From Hexactinellida sp. DTS-2022 (taxonomy: Eukaryota > Porifera > Hexactinellida), in NCBI GenBank assembly GCA_028753945.1, contig JAPNXP010000004.1, forward strand, positions 4,898,001 through 4,962,000: a stretch of 64,000 nucleotides of DNA, given 5' to 3'. Each line of letters opens with the position of its first letter. Position 1 is the stretch's first letter. The notes beneath the pieces are model-generated. The model was not told the origin of the DNA, searched no databases, and was given only the letters and a program-made list of their open reading frames with translations. Positions 26,101-34,619 of the stretch are shown here, in pieces. The position numbers and the translations under genes are program-made.

Positions 26101-27426
26101 GAAAAAGAGGCAAAAAAACCCGTATTTAACAATATACAGTTCTACGAGGTTATGAAGAAAAAAGGAGAAGCAAGGAGGCAAAATAACCCGATAAAAACAA
26201 AAAAAACCCGTGGAACGGGTTTTTTTTTTTTTAAAACATGTTTTTTTTAAAACATGTTTTTTTTAAAACATGTTTTTTTTAAAACATGTTTTTTTTAAAA
26301 CATGTTTTTTTTAAAACATGTTTTTTTTAAAACATGTTTTTTTTAAAACATGTTTTTTTTAAAACATGTTTTTTTTAAAACATGTTTTTTTTAAAACATG
26401 TTTTTTTTAAAACATGTTTTTTTTAAAACATGTTTTTTTTAAAACATGTTTTTTTTAAAACATGTTTTTTTTAAAACATGTTTTTTTTAAAACATGTTTT
26501 TTTTAAAACATGTTTTTTTTAAAACATGTTTTTTTTAAAACATGTTTTTTTTAAAACATGTTTTTTTTAAAACATGTTTTTTTTAAAACATGTTTTTTTT
26601 AAAACATGTTTTTTTTAAAACATGTTTTTTTTAAAACATGTTTTTTTTAAAACATGTTTTTTTTAAAACATGTTTTTTTTAAAACATGTTTTTTTTAAAA
26701 CATGTTTTTTTTAAAACATGTTTTTTTTAAAACATGTTTTTTTTAAAACATGTTTTTTTTAAAACATGTTTTTTTTAAAACATGTTTTTTTTAAAACATG
26801 TTTTTTTTAAAACATGTTTTTTTTAAAACATGTTTTTTTTAAAACATGTTTTTTTTAAAACATGTTTTTTTTAAAACATGTTTTTTTTAAAACATGTTTT
26901 GATCAAGGTTGAAACCGCTCTAACCGAATATCAGTATTCATGAATAGTTGCCCTCCCGAATACTTGATAGGTACTGATATTCGGTTGCTTCATCCGAATA
27001 CTGATAATGATAATATTTGGTTACGTCAACCAAATACGAATATTGATGATATTCGGTTGGTAGATCGAATACGAATACCAATAATCTTTAGTTGCCCTGT
27101 TGCATGGCAGAATTGCTACCGTGGCAGAATCAATTTACATGTATAATTGGACCCAACCCTGTATAGATTATACATGTCCAGAGTGTACATGTATATATGT
27201 ATATATAGTATAAGAGTGTGTATCAAACCTTGCATAGGGTGAATGTGTGTCCCAGATGCAGTCTCCCATTCATATACGGAAATGGGAAAGTAGCGAAGTA
27301 CTTCTCTTTTGGGGTTCCTACCGTCCCGTCGCTAGGGGCTTCCTCCTGGAATGCATTCTCGCTATCCCAGTAGGCCTGCACCTCCAGCTCGAGCTTGCGG
27401 AGAGCGTCCTTCTTTATAAAAGACAT
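14121..27426 (-). CDS. LARS1: cytosolic leucyl-tRNA synthetase, 16 exons, 1180 aa
   Basis: Exons (high to low): 27426-27229, 25319-25192, 25014-24762, 23344-23122, 22648-22425, 21911-21663, 21328-21074, 20103-19988, 19651-19433, 19005-18797, 18303-18103, 17533-17352, 16776-16605, 16177-15660, 15023-14834, 14326-14121. All junctions are GT-AG, every phase agrees, and the sum is 3543 nt, close to human LARS1 (1176 aa). The enzyme charges tRNA-Leu; in animals it also senses leucine for mTORC1. The class I signature HLGH is at residues 57-60, the CP1 editing domain spans exons 4-7, and the second signature reads KMSKQ (718-722) where most homologues have KMSKS. Exons 14-16 form the eukaryotic C-terminal extension. 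Intron 1 holds a hAT element and the 16-bp satellite, intron 3 a plus-strand ORF, intron 7 the 7SL RNA gene. Confidence 0.95.
14421..14604. mobile_element. MITE, 'GAAACCGGTTTTTTCTAA' family
   Basis: CAGTTGAAACCGGTTTTTTC at the left and AATAAACCGGTTTCGACTG at the right, with TA on both sides. Partial relatives lie at 10447-10590, 26061-26215 and 32184-32335. Located in LARS1 intron 15. Confidence 0.75.
14605..14815. repeat. simple-sequence tract, (AAAC)n / (AACT)n
   Basis: Runs of AAAC and AACT alternate almost without interruption. They lie in LARS1 intron 15, between a MITE and exon 15. Confidence 0.9.
15125..15285. mobile_element. foldback-type element, 'GTAGACCGTCTAT' family
   Basis: GTAGACCGTCTATTTCTAGA near the left and CTTTTATAGACCGTATACAT near the right, with two further GGTCTACA motifs inside. 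A close copy lies at about 56900-57065. Confidence 0.55.
15312..15546. mobile_element. hAT-like MITE with perfect 8-bp target duplication
   Basis: A 235-bp element with inverted ends CAGGCCTTCATCT and AGATGAAGGCCTG, flanked by ATTTCTAT at 15304-15311 and 15547-15554. The interior carries repeats of the palindromic GGGTGCGC..GCGCACCC. It lies in LARS1 intron 14. Confidence 0.9.
16223..16381. mobile_element. MITE, 'AACCTCGTTAATACGAAC' family
   Basis: ATAACCTCGTTAATAAGAAC at the left and GTAACGACGTTTTACTATAT at the right, with GGGAACTAAAGTAGTGTTCG inside. Located in LARS1 intron 13. Confidence 0.55.
16432..16582. mobile_element. element related to the 'ACCGTATTTACT' family
   Basis: TTTACTCGAATAGCTATTG at the left and CTATTCGAACAAATTCGGTA at the right. 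It lies at the very start of LARS1 intron 13, ending about 17 bases from the exon 13 donor (GT at 16604-16603). Confidence 0.5.
16813..17105. mobile_element. nested MITEs of the 'CTCGTTAATACGAAC' families
   Basis: CAGTGGACTCTCGTTAGTAT opens the block, a second start (CAGCAGAATCTCGTTAGTAA) appears near 16889, and it closes with GTATTAACGAGAGTCCATTG. The internal order suggests one element inserted in another. Located in LARS1 intron 12. Confidence 0.5.
17167..17339. mobile_element. MITE, 'CTCCCGTTATAACGAAGT' family, next to a splice donor
   Basis: CAGTAAACTCCAGGTATAAC at the left and ATAACAGACTTTACTG at the right, TA on both sides. The interior has the family phrase AGAGCACTAAATGCATTAAT. Its right end lies only six bases from the LARS1 exon 12 donor hexamer (GTGAGT, 17351-17346). 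Confidence 0.75.
17572..17735. mobile_element. MITE, 'ACTCTCGTTAATACGAAC' family
   Basis: CAGTAGTCTCGTTAATAGGG at the left and TTTAACGAGATTATACTG at the right, with TATACAAATGCAAGCAAGTG inside. Located in LARS1 intron 11, about 40 bases upstream of the exon 12 acceptor. Confidence 0.6.
17873..18029. mobile_element. MITE, 'CTCCCGTTATAACGAAGT' family (reverse orientation)
   Basis: CTCTCGTTATAACGAAGTGC at the left and ATAACGGGAGTTCACTG before TA at the right. The AGAGCACTAAATGCATTAAT phrase is present in the reverse sense. Located in LARS1 intron 11. Confidence 0.65.
18464..18595. mobile_element. MITE, 'GGTTATAAGAACAT' family
   Basis: Ends AACCGGCATCCACTG, with the family interior GGTTATAAGAACATTATATG. 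The left end is decayed. Located in LARS1 intron 10. Confidence 0.6.
20334..20631 (-). ncRNA. RN7SL: 7SL RNA of the signal recognition particle
   Basis: Read on the minus strand, the stretch follows animal 7SL RNA from end to end over about 298 nt, the usual length. The 5' Alu domain begins CCGGGCGTGGTGGCGTGCGC and CTGTAATCCAGCTGCTTGGA, covering the internal Pol III A box. The S domain has the helix 8 core with GAACCGGTTCAGGACCGAGA followed by GGTAGCAGATCAAAATTCCC, the SRP54-binding asymmetric loop. The 3' part returns to the Alu domain (GGGATAGCACCTATGAATAG). A T-rich run (TTTATTTTT) just after the 3' end would terminate Pol III. It lies in LARS1 intron 7, on the same strand as LARS1. The central S domain rules out an Alu fragment. 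Exact ends are estimates of a few bases. Confidence 0.9.
20878..21060. mobile_element. MITE, 'ACTCTCGTTAATACGAAC' family (reverse orientation)
   Basis: The right end is ATAACGAGAGTTTACAGTA. The interior has TTGTATAGGCTAGGGAATTA and CCTTGTACTCCTTAACCGAT. The left end is decayed. It lies in LARS1 intron 7 between the 7SL gene and exon 7. Confidence 0.6.
21933..22080. mobile_element. MITE, 'AACCTCGTTAATACGAAC' family
   Basis: GTAGAACCTAGTTATAATGA at the left and CTAACGAGATTTACTG before TA at the right. Located in LARS1 intron 5, adjacent to two further elements. Confidence 0.6.
22083..22252. mobile_element. MITE, 'ACTCTCGTTAATACGAAC' family (reverse orientation)
   Basis: CAGTGGACCTCGTTAGTACG at the left and ACTAACAAGAGTCTACTG before TA at the right, with TTGTATAAGCTAGGGGAACT inside. 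Confidence 0.65.
22266..22383. mobile_element. MITE, 'CTCCCGTTATAACGAAGT' family, internally shortened
   Basis: CAGTGAACTCCCATTATAAC at the left and ATAACGAGAGTTTACTG at the right, with TA on both sides. It lacks the central AGAGCACTAAATG phrase seen in longer copies. Confidence 0.65.
23375..23652. mobile_element. MITE, 'CTCCGCTTAATAGAG' family with internal tandem repeat
   Basis: Opens TGTCTGCTTAATAGAGCCAC and closes AGCGGAGTCAACTG. Four to five tandem copies of a 32-bp unit (ATATCCGCTTAATAGAGCCA plus CCGGTTAATAAA) occupy the left part. Located in LARS1 intron 3. Confidence 0.6.
24011..24397 (+). CDS. small uncharacterised intronless gene nested in LARS1 intron 3
   Basis: An ATG-initiated frame of 128 codons lies on the strand opposite to LARS1, within its intron 3 (23345-24761). 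An AATAAA signal follows the stop by about 10 bases, as expected of a short real gene. The product has an N-terminal half predicted to be helical ([20 protein letters not shown], then [20 protein letters not shown]) and a C-terminal basic tail ([14 protein letters not shown]) that resembles a nuclear-localisation signal. The helical half is faintly reminiscent of small histone-fold proteins, but I do not recognise a family. It could be a chance ORF; the polyadenylation signal and the non-repetitive composition argue for a gene. Confidence 0.5.
   Translation: MADTLTVLLQSPEVRNKTEESVARNVRGAPRSIITSIYSKLCQYNAMYPDTVVSRRYSVLKKSGAGAINDIAVRLAQEEIIFYIMCERFRGEDTGMDCEMGVAKGVKRRSSKRTSVTNRVKKYKLNAD
25025..25112. 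repeat. (CAAA)n simple repeat
   Basis: Runs of ACAAACAAACAAACAAA and variants start within a few bases upstream of the LARS1 exon 3 acceptor (AG at 25016-25015), in intron 2. Confidence 0.85.
25547..26011. mobile_element. hAT-like element with perfect 8-bp target duplication
   Basis: A 465-bp element starting CAGGGGCGGCGCGGCC and ending GGCGCCGCGCCGCCCACTG, flanked by CTCGAACC at 25539-25546 and 26012-26019. It is G+C-rich at its ends, unlike its surroundings, with no transposase frame. Located in LARS1 intron 1. Confidence 0.9.
26221..26900. repeat. 16-bp palindromic satellite (AAAACATGTTTT + TTTT), 42 copies
   Basis: TTTTTTTTAAAACATG is repeated with no visible variation; AAAACATG occurs first at 26233 and last at 26889, giving 42 copies at 16-bp spacing. 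Each unit holds the perfect palindrome AAAACATGTTTT. Located in LARS1 intron 1, between two copies of a flanking sequence (see findings). Confidence 0.95.
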
Positions 27427-27483
27427 CCTGTAGTGTATTGTGTGATACTATGCTAAGCTAGCATCAATAAAGCGTTAATTATA

Positions 27484-27692
27484 CAGTCAGGTCTGCTTAA
27501 TATGAATAGTTTTTCGTCTGCTTATTAATATGAAAATTATATACAGTCAGGTCCTTTTATTCATAATAAGCGTACTCAAATTAATACAAACCCTATGTAA
27601 GTTGTTAAATTGGGACCATAGGGCTTGTTCATAATACAAAGATGTTCGTATTAAGCAGACTAAAAATTGTTCACAATAAGCAGACCTGACTG
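27484..27692. mobile_element. MITE, 'CAGTCAGGTCTGCTTAAT' family
   Basis: CAGTCAGGTCTGCTTAATAT at the left and AATAAGCAGACCTGACTG at the right, with TA on both sides. A second CAGTCAGGTCC at about 27545 suggests an internal duplication. It lies between the LARS1 start codon and the TRAP1 stop codon, so it probably overlaps the LARS1 promoter region. A relative is at 47991-48138. Confidence 0.75.
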
Positions 27693-27865
27693 TATTATGA
27701 TCCATATGACCATATCCCAGTCCAATTACAATCCATGTCCTAGTTTACCTAGTTAACAATTCCTGACCCATGGTGGAATAGAAATCTAGTTTTTTTTTCG
27801 TCATTTCAGTCTGAAAATAGCATTTTAATCTATATTCCACTATTCATTCTACAATAAACTATGAT

Positions 27866-29905
27866 TTAATTTGGAGTGATAATAGCTGACTTGGTTTCCT
27901 CTTTAATGCAGCTCTCCAACAGAGAGTGCAGATGCGGTAATATGAATCTCGCGTCTCGCACTAGTCCAGCCGCGATAATACTGTTATAGAATATCTGTTC
28001 CGCGATCTGTGCAGCCAAATCCGGCTGTTTTCGTCGTAAAATATCAATTTTTTTGATCAGATCGTGATTAGGGTTGAGGTGTAGTGTAGCTGTCATGTAA
28101 TCCCAAACATTATCAATTTCAGGAGTGTTCTGTAGGAACAAACGAGTTTTATTCAAATCGGTTACAGTTAACATAGAAGGCTGTTTCTTTAGATTGTTTG
28201 ACAGTTGTACTTTCTTAACTTTAGACTTACCAAGAATATTTTCAAACCAATTAGTGAACTCTTTCATAGACCTACCTTCTACGGTTCGGTTTGTCTTAAC
28301 AACATCGATATTCTTATTCACATACTCTTCAGCTGAAAGTATTTTCTTCCCTTTGTATTCCCCGAGGTACGGCATTATAGTATCCTCATGTTGGGAGAAC
28401 GAATATAGGATTTCAAAATCCTTTTCTAACAGCTGATCCGTGTAAGGCGAGTTATCTGCCCCTGCCCTATTAGGAGCTACCAAATAGAATATCTCTCCTT
28501 GCTGCGGACGCATGTTAGTAACGTATTCGTTAAGAGTAATCTCAGTGTCCTCAGAATGCTTTGATGACTCGAATAGTATAAGCGCCGCTATTTCCTCTCT
28601 ACTTCGCTTGTCTTCAGATTGCATTATTCCCTCGCGTAGGGACAAACCAATGCCTCTAAATAACATTGAATATTGTGATTTCTTAGAATCCAATTCAGTT
28701 TCGATAGCACGGAGAATTCGAGAAGTTATGATACTCTTGATTTTCGCGATTAACGGGTTATTCTGTAGCATTTCGCGTGAGAGATTAAGCGGTATATCCT
28801 CACTGTCTATAACACCAACTACAAATCGCATCCACGGTGGCAATAACTGTTTAGTATGATGTTGTATTAGAACGCGACGTGAGTATAAAGATACTTTGGG
28901 CATTTGGTCCCTACTATGTAGTGTAGCAGATAAGTACTGTAGGTTTGGTACGTAGAATACTGCGTTAATGCTTATTGGCATATCGAGTCTGAAATGAAAT
29001 GTGTAGAAAGGAGATAATGAATCACCAGTCAGGAATTTATAAAACTCATTGTTGTCCTCTGTTGACGTAGTTTTAGGATCCATTAACCAAAGTGGGTCTT
29101 TGATATTTACCTTTTTCCCAGCCACGAATATCGGGAATTGTATAAAATTACTGTACTTTGTAATAATATTCTTAACTCGACTATTATTACCGAATTCACT
29201 TGCACTGTCCTTCAAATGGAGAACTATTTTAGTTCCTCTTACGTCACTACTTTTAGTCTCTTCTACCTCATAACCGCCCACGCCAGTGCTCGACCAACGG
29301 AAGCGTTTAGAATCCGGTTTATAACTCTTGGAAAATACCTCAACCAAATCCGCTACCATAAATGTGGAATAAAACCCAACTCCAAACCGTCCAATCACAT
29401 TTTCAGCTTTCTTAACTTCGCCTCTCTTCTCCATTTCTTCAAGAAACGATTTGCTACTCGATCGAGCTATTGTGCCTAGATATTCCACCATTTCGTTATA
29501 ATCCATCCCAATCCCAGTGTCTTCTATTGTCAGCTTGTTACCACTCGTCGCTATGGTGATCTCAAGAGGAATGTCCGGATCTTGTATGTCACTACCAGCT
29601 ACCTGTAAATACCTTAGTTTCTCAAGTGCGTCTGAGGAATTCGAGATTAGCTCTCGGAGAAATACCTCTCTATCAGAATACAAACTGTTGGCTACTATAT
29701 CCAATAACTGCTTCGTTTCTGCTATGAACTCATTTCTATTTATAGACGTGTTAGATTTGGTTGTGAAGAAACGACGAGATAGGAAATTAGTGGGTGAAAT
29801 GGTGGAATATTGGGAATAACTATTTGTATATTGAATCTGTGAATAATTAAGCAATCGGTTTGGCCTGTATCGGATAAATAATCCTATAGACTTCTTACAA
29901 GCCAT
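27866..29905 (-). CDS. TRAP1: mitochondrial HSP90 chaperone TRAP1, single exon
   Basis: The frame of 679 aa starts at the ATG at 29905. Residues 1 to about 50 are basic, Ser/Tyr-rich and acid-free, a typical mitochondrial presequence. The GHKL ATPase domain shows RELISNSSDALEKLRY (84-99; Glu85 would activate water), IEDTGIGMD (127-135) and the lid region GRFGVGFYS (172-180). The middle domain carries PLNLSREML (372-380) with the catalytic-loop Arg377. The C-terminal dimerisation domain ends with the YNSIIAAGLV helix. No cytosolic-HSP90 charged linker or MEEVD tail is present. Length fits the family (about 700 aa). It has no introns although LARS1 and OXSR1 on either side are intron-rich. The stop lies 440 bases from the LARS1 start. 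Confidence 0.95.
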   Translation of the reverse strand: MACKKSIGLFIRYRPNRLLNYSQIQYTNSYSQYSTISPTNFLSRRFFTTKSNTSINRNEFIAETKQLLDIVANSLYSDREVFLRELISNSSDALEKLRYLQVAGSDIQDPDIPLEITIATSGNKLTIEDTGIGMDYNEMVEYLGTIARSSSKSFLEEMEKRGEVKKAENVIGRFGVGFYSTFMVADLVEVFSKSYKPDSKRFRWSSTGVGGYEVEETKSSDVRGTKIVLHLKDSASEFGNNSRVKNIITKYSNFIQFPIFVAGKKVNIKDPLWLMDPKTTSTEDNNEFYKFLTGDSLSPFYTFHFRLDMPISINAVFYVPNLQYLSATLHSRDQMPKVSLYSRRVLIQHHTKQLLPPWMRFVVGVIDSEDIPLNLSREMLQNNPLIAKIKSIITSRILRAIETELDSKKSQYSMLFRGIGLSLREGIMQSEDKRSREEIAALILFESSKHSEDTEITLNEYVTNMRPQQGEIFYLVAPNRAGADNSPYTDQLLEKDFEILYSFSQHEDTIMPYLGEYKGKKILSAEEYVNKNIDVVKTNRTVEGRSMKEFTNWFENILGKSKVKKVQLSNNLKKQPSMLTVTDLNKTRLFLQNTPEIDNVWDYMTATLHLNPNHDLIKKIDILRRKQPDLAAQIAEQIFYNSIIAAGLVRDARFILPHLHSLLESCIKEETKSAIITPN

Positions 29906-29942
29906 AACTGGATAATTCTCTCTAAATAACTAAAAACAAAAT

Positions 29943-30128
29943 ACAGTAGACTCTCGTTAATAATACAAGTAAGAATACAGTTAAGGGAAATATATGAACA
30001 GTTAAGGAGTACAAGGTTTAATTCACCTAGCATATACAAATGCATGCAAGTGACTCCGGTTAATATTAATTCCGGATAATACGAACAAATTAAGACGGTC
30101 CTTTGGTGTTCCTATTAACAGAGTCTAC
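29943..30128. mobile_element. MITE, 'ACTCTCGTTAATACGAAC' family, upstream of TRAP1
   Basis: CAGTAGACTCTCGTTAATAA at the left and CTATTAACAGAGTCTACTTG at the right, with TATACAAATGCATGCAAGTG inside. It starts only 38 bases upstream of the TRAP1 start codon, so it lies in or against the promoter and 5' leader. Confidence 0.7.
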
Positions 30129-30305
30129 TTGTACAAATTAGAAAACCAAATACTATAACGTTGTAATATTAGATAAACACAGATATAATTAATAGAATAA
30201 AGGGAACATAAATTAACACCTGTTGTAGTACAATACTTAACAAGAACAAATCCAGTTCCTTTATCTGCACACAATATACAGGTTAAAAGAAAGTACCTTA
30301 TAAAG

Positions 30306-32809
30306 TCACGTGGGGTCGAATTGGCTAATCTGGGCATAACCATACATTTCTGCTTCATTCGGTTCGCCTGTTGGCAAAATCGCGAAATCAAGTTTGAACC
30401 TAATTGGTCCCTCTTCTTTGCGGTCTTTCAGTATCGTACTAATCGCGGCTGAAATTGTTGCAGAATTCCGAGGGTCGATTAATTTCGCATTAACTAATTC
30501 CTGTGATATTTTCTCCGGTGTATCTTGTGTGGGATTAAAAGTGAATTGTATATCTTTTAATTTATTTTTAGAATCTCTAAGTCTGAGATTTAGATTGGCA
30601 GGCGTTGGGTCTTCTGGAGCTGAGAGTGCAGGTTTAATTGCGGAGTCAATAAGCGCAGTATTTGTAGTGCTGTCAGTTGGTATATGAGGTGTATCTACTC
30701 AATATGTGATATTATAAATATATTATTATAAGTTATATAAGTTATCTCATAAAGCACTATTGCTCTGGTAGTTGAGAATTGATTAAACTTAATTAATTCA
30801 GTATTGTTAAGGCATATATTAAATGTAAATTTTACACTATAGTAACATTTGGTGTTCGCGTAATATAGTATTTAAGTTGCATTTCGCACGAAATTTCTTG
30901 CTAATAGGCGAACTTGATAATAGAGGAACATTATTAACAATAAATGCTCGCTTTGGGACGGAGAATAACTTGTTAATATAGCAATAATGCTATTAGGCAA
31001 CACCACTGTATCAGTGTAATATACAGCCATTTGTAAATGCGTCCTAATCCTGGTCTGATCCAATTTTCATACGCCTAAATCACAAATTAATGTACGGTAT
31101 AGGAGAAGATTTCTAATTATCGCGCTCCTAAATTAAAATTTTCCCAAAATCATGTTCCAAAAGGAGCGTCTCGCGCTCCTGGATAATTCTTTACTATACT
31201 TACTTAACTATAATCGAATCCTTAATTAAAACACTACTCATAACTAACCCTGTGTATCCTCATCCCTTATACCTGTGTCCGGCTTGGCACTACCCGCCCC
31301 GCCCTTAGCCTCCGCCTCGTCCACCCACTCCCAGGCCCCCTCCGGCCCTCTGCAGAGCCGCCCGCTGGCGCCGGGGACCCGCACCGGTTTCTTGAGACGC
31401 GAGGAGAGCGAGGGTGCCAGCGGTACCAGGTTGTCTCGCAGGTACTCCGAGTCCCGCGCCTTCTTGAAGAAGGGGTGTCTGAGCAGCTCTGAGGCAGAGG
31501 GACGCTTGTCCGGCTCCTTTATCAGACAGGAGGATACCAGCTTACGGAACGACTTGCTAAACCTACAGCGACAAGGGATCTATTATACGGATCTGTTATA
31601 TGCATACTGGCAGGTGATAATAAAGTAAATGGCAACCCTCTAGAGAGCCCAGGATGATGCAGGGGTTTTAGAATTAAAACGGCTTATAGAGATATTTTAA
31701 TTAATATGCAATACGAGTACAAATAATTTTGAATATTGTAATTCTTATTAACTCGAAAGTGGAATTTATATCCATTTTCAGGTACAATAGATTCTCGTTA
31801 ATACGTACGTATCACCATTTCAATCCCATTCAAAGCCTTCTCAATAAAAATTCCGGATAAGGAGTACACATTTTGCGGTATTAACTATATCAATGAGGTC
31901 ATATTTAGCAAAGGAAATCCATTAAATCTATCCAAAAGATAATGTATTCTATGAATTTATATCACTACTAGCGTGTACTCACTGCTTATAGTCCTCTTCG
32001 TATATCTCCTGCATGACATCCAGGGTGGGCGGCTCGTTCTCTAGCGTCATAAGGATAACCTTAACAGCTGGGTACTTGGAGTAGGGCGCGTAGCCAGTGG
32101 CCAGCTCAAGGGCAGTTATGCCTAGCGACCATATGTCCGCTTTGGCATCATACCTAAGTCGAGTAATACTTAGAGTAATGTAGTACAGTCGAAACCGGTT
32201 TTTCTAACTAACTATTTACTCTAAATGTGTAAGAAAGTCCAATTTTGTTTATTTTAAATCGGTTTTTTCTAACAATCGGGCTTTTAATTACTTTATTTCC
32301 ACGCAAAGAATTAGTTAGAAAAATAATGAAATTTGTACTAAACACACTATGCTATGAGTCGAGTTTATTAACAATAAAAGAATAACGATTAAACCGAAAG
32401 TTTTTGATAGCAAATTCCATGAACGCGATATTAACTATTACATTATACCATAGCCTATGATTATACATATACATACTATAAGTATCCATTAAATACGCAC
32501 TATCACTAACCCGTCTATCTGCTCCATGACCTCGGGTGCCATCCAGCAGGGGGTCCCCACGAAGGTCCGTCTCGGTCTCCGCTTCTTGGCCTCTCCGGCG
32601 TTTGTGAGCAGCGAGCTCACGCCGAAGTCCGCCAACCGGATAGTGCCGGTCTCCCCGATGAGGATATTCCCCGCCTTGAGGTCTCGGTGGATCTGGGCGT
32701 TGCTGTGGAAATACTCCAGACCCAGCAGCACGTAGCGCAGAACTGTAGCGATTATCTAACAACAACAACAATAATAATAATAATAATAATAATAACAACA
32801 ATAATAATA

Positions 32810-32902
<93 letters not shown>

Positions 32903-34096
32903 TAATAGAGAAAAACCAAAAACAAATACCGTATATATATACTCGAATAGTAGCCCCCCAAAGTAGCAAATAAAAATTTGTTACCGCTGCAAGGAGTAAC
33001 TCTATAAAGTAAATCTATTATCTAATATAAGCATCAATACGATTATCAACCGATTATAATAAATAAAGTGCGATATTCTCAAAAATTCCAAAAAATCTTT
33101 GGTCCAAAAATGGCGAAAAATAATAATAATCGCCTAGGCTACTATTCGAGTAAGTACTGTACATAGAGAAAGCAATTACGACTATTAAATAACCTCTTCG
33201 GAGAGGAGACCGTGTTTGTGTCCGGTGGATCTGAGGTGTCGGAGAGTGTCGGAGAGAGAGCCGCAGCCCATCAGCGTCATGACCAGCAGCAGCTCCTGGT
33301 TGTGTATGAAGGAGGTGTGGTACTCTATCACGTTAGGGTGCGAGCAACGACTCATTATGCGAACCTGAGACACACATATAGTATAGTATAGTACAGTAAT
33401 AGGACAGTAATAGGACAGTAATAGTACAGTAATAGTACAGTAATAGTACAGTACATAGGCGTAGGCTCCGGTAGGGTTGGTGAGGCCATGGCCCTACCAA
33501 TAATTTGTCAAGAGCCATCATCTTCTATTAAGTATGATGCAAGTTAGCATAAATGGCCCTACCAATCCGGGCAATCCCCATCCCGAGTATACGCCCCTGC
33601 AGTAATAGGACAGTAATAGTATAGTATAGTACAGTAATAGTACAGTAATAGCACAGTTATAGCATGTTTGTAGTACAGTGGTGTTTGCCTTATAGCAATA
33701 ATATATATTACAGTGGCGTTCGCGTAATAGCAATAGTATTATTTAGCTACGTAAGAGAATACTCAATTGAATTAAGTTGAGTTCGCTTATTATAAAGTCT
33801 CTATTATGAACTCAATATTTGGTCCCCTGCAGGCCTGAATGTCCATAATAAGAGAACCTGATTTATATTCCAATTTCCAGACAACTCACCTCTTTGAGAA
33901 TATCCTCAATCGAAACAGAGCACGAATCCAAGTCTATCCTCTTGATAGCAACCCTTCTGTCGAGAGGAATGCAGACGGCAGCCTGCACGGAGGCGGTCCC
34001 CCCGTAGCCTATAATCTCTTCGATGCGGTAGCTCTCCTTGCTGGTGGGCCAGGGGCCGCGGCCGCTAGCGGGGACTGGGGACTCAGATGATGCCAT
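30306..34096 (-). CDS. OXSR1: SPAK/OSR1 Ste20-family kinase, six exons, 490 aa
   Basis: Exons: 34096-33890, 33364-33194, 32755-32511, 32153-31983, 31562-31273, 30694-30306, all GT-AG and phase-consistent. The kinase is the WNK effector that phosphorylates cation-chloride cotransporters and so controls cell volume. Kinase motifs: glycine loop GYGGTAS (30-36), VAIK with Lys52, HRDLKAGN (149-156), DFGVS (169-173), and the T-loop [14 protein letters not shown] with Thr190, the WNK target position. The last exon carries the conserved C-terminal (CCT) domain that binds RFxV/I docking motifs in WNKs and transporters. One gene here covers the vertebrate pair OXSR1/STK39. The Pro/Ala-rich N-terminal box of STK39 is absent. 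Intron 2 holds an (AAT)n tract. The last exon lies in a region with no long conventional frame, so its end is placed by homology. Confidence 0.92.
31024..31190. mobile_element. decayed element of the 'AGGAGCGCG' family (reverse orientation)
   Basis: AGCCATTTGTAAATGCGTCC at the left and AAGGAGCGTCTCGCGCTCCT at the right. The same order of phrases is found at 47500-47665. Located in OXSR1 intron 5. Confidence 0.5.
31782..31900. mobile_element. partial MITE, 'CTCGTTAATACGAAC' families
   Basis: AATAGATTCTCGTTAATACG at the left with ATTTCAATCCCATTCAAAGC inside; the right end is lost. Located in OXSR1 intron 4. Confidence 0.45.
32184..32335. mobile_element. partial MITE, 'GAAACCGGTTTTTTCTAA' family
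   Basis: CAGTCGAAACCGGTTTTTCT at the left; TTATTTCCACGCAAAGAATT inside; the right end is decayed. Located in OXSR1 intron 3. Confidence 0.5.
32759..32900. repeat. (AAT)n microsatellite
   Basis: About 45 tandem AAT units with a few AAC variants. Located in OXSR1 intron 2, immediately upstream of the exon 3 acceptor (AG at 32757-32756). Long Leu-, Ile- or Asn-type frames through it are artefacts. Confidence 0.95.
32929..33162. mobile_element. MITE, 'ACTCGAATAGTAGCC' family
   Basis: CCGTATATATATACTCGAAT at the left and GGCTACTATTCGAGTAAGTA at the right. The interior phrase AAATTTGTTACCGCTGCAAG recurs at 52860, 57410 and 63640. Located in OXSR1 intron 2. Confidence 0.6.
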
Positions 34097-34619
34097 AACC
34101 AGGAACAGCTGGCATTATCGGCTAAGATAACTTACGAGTATAGAAGAGTTTAAGCCATAAAAATGTATAAATTTAGGTACAACTATAGTATTGTACCGGA
34201 TACACATTTTCTAAAGACGATTCTTTCTTAATTAATGAACCATAATACACACTAAAAAAGACTAGTCTTTCAATATGCACATAATATTCCGGTACAATGC
34301 TATGGTTGTAGTACCAAGTTTATACCTAAGTAACTATAAAACTTACAATTAATTTGAAGTATTAACCTTCATTGAAATTTCAATAAAAACGGGAAACTTT
34401 GAATTGTTGACCTTATATGGAGGTGTTAAAACGTCATAATAAAGGTCATATATATGAGGAAAGTTAAATTTGAAGGTTGGATGCAAAAGATAACTAGTTT
34501 GAGGATACTTTTGCAAAAAGTTTATTGGGGTGAAAATCATATTTTCGGGGGTTTTCTTACGTCGACACCGTTAAGCCATAATGAAGTATAAATTTATACC
34601 TAAAGTAACTAATAAAATT
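34097..34619. other. intergenic, upstream of OXSR1
   Basis: AT-rich spacer. It must contain the OXSR1 promoter, but I see no recognisable promoter motif or gene. Confidence 0.4.

Noticed and set aside
32352..32969. Poly-Leu, poly-Ile and similar frames
   Set aside because: They translate the (AAT)n microsatellite in OXSR1 intron 2.
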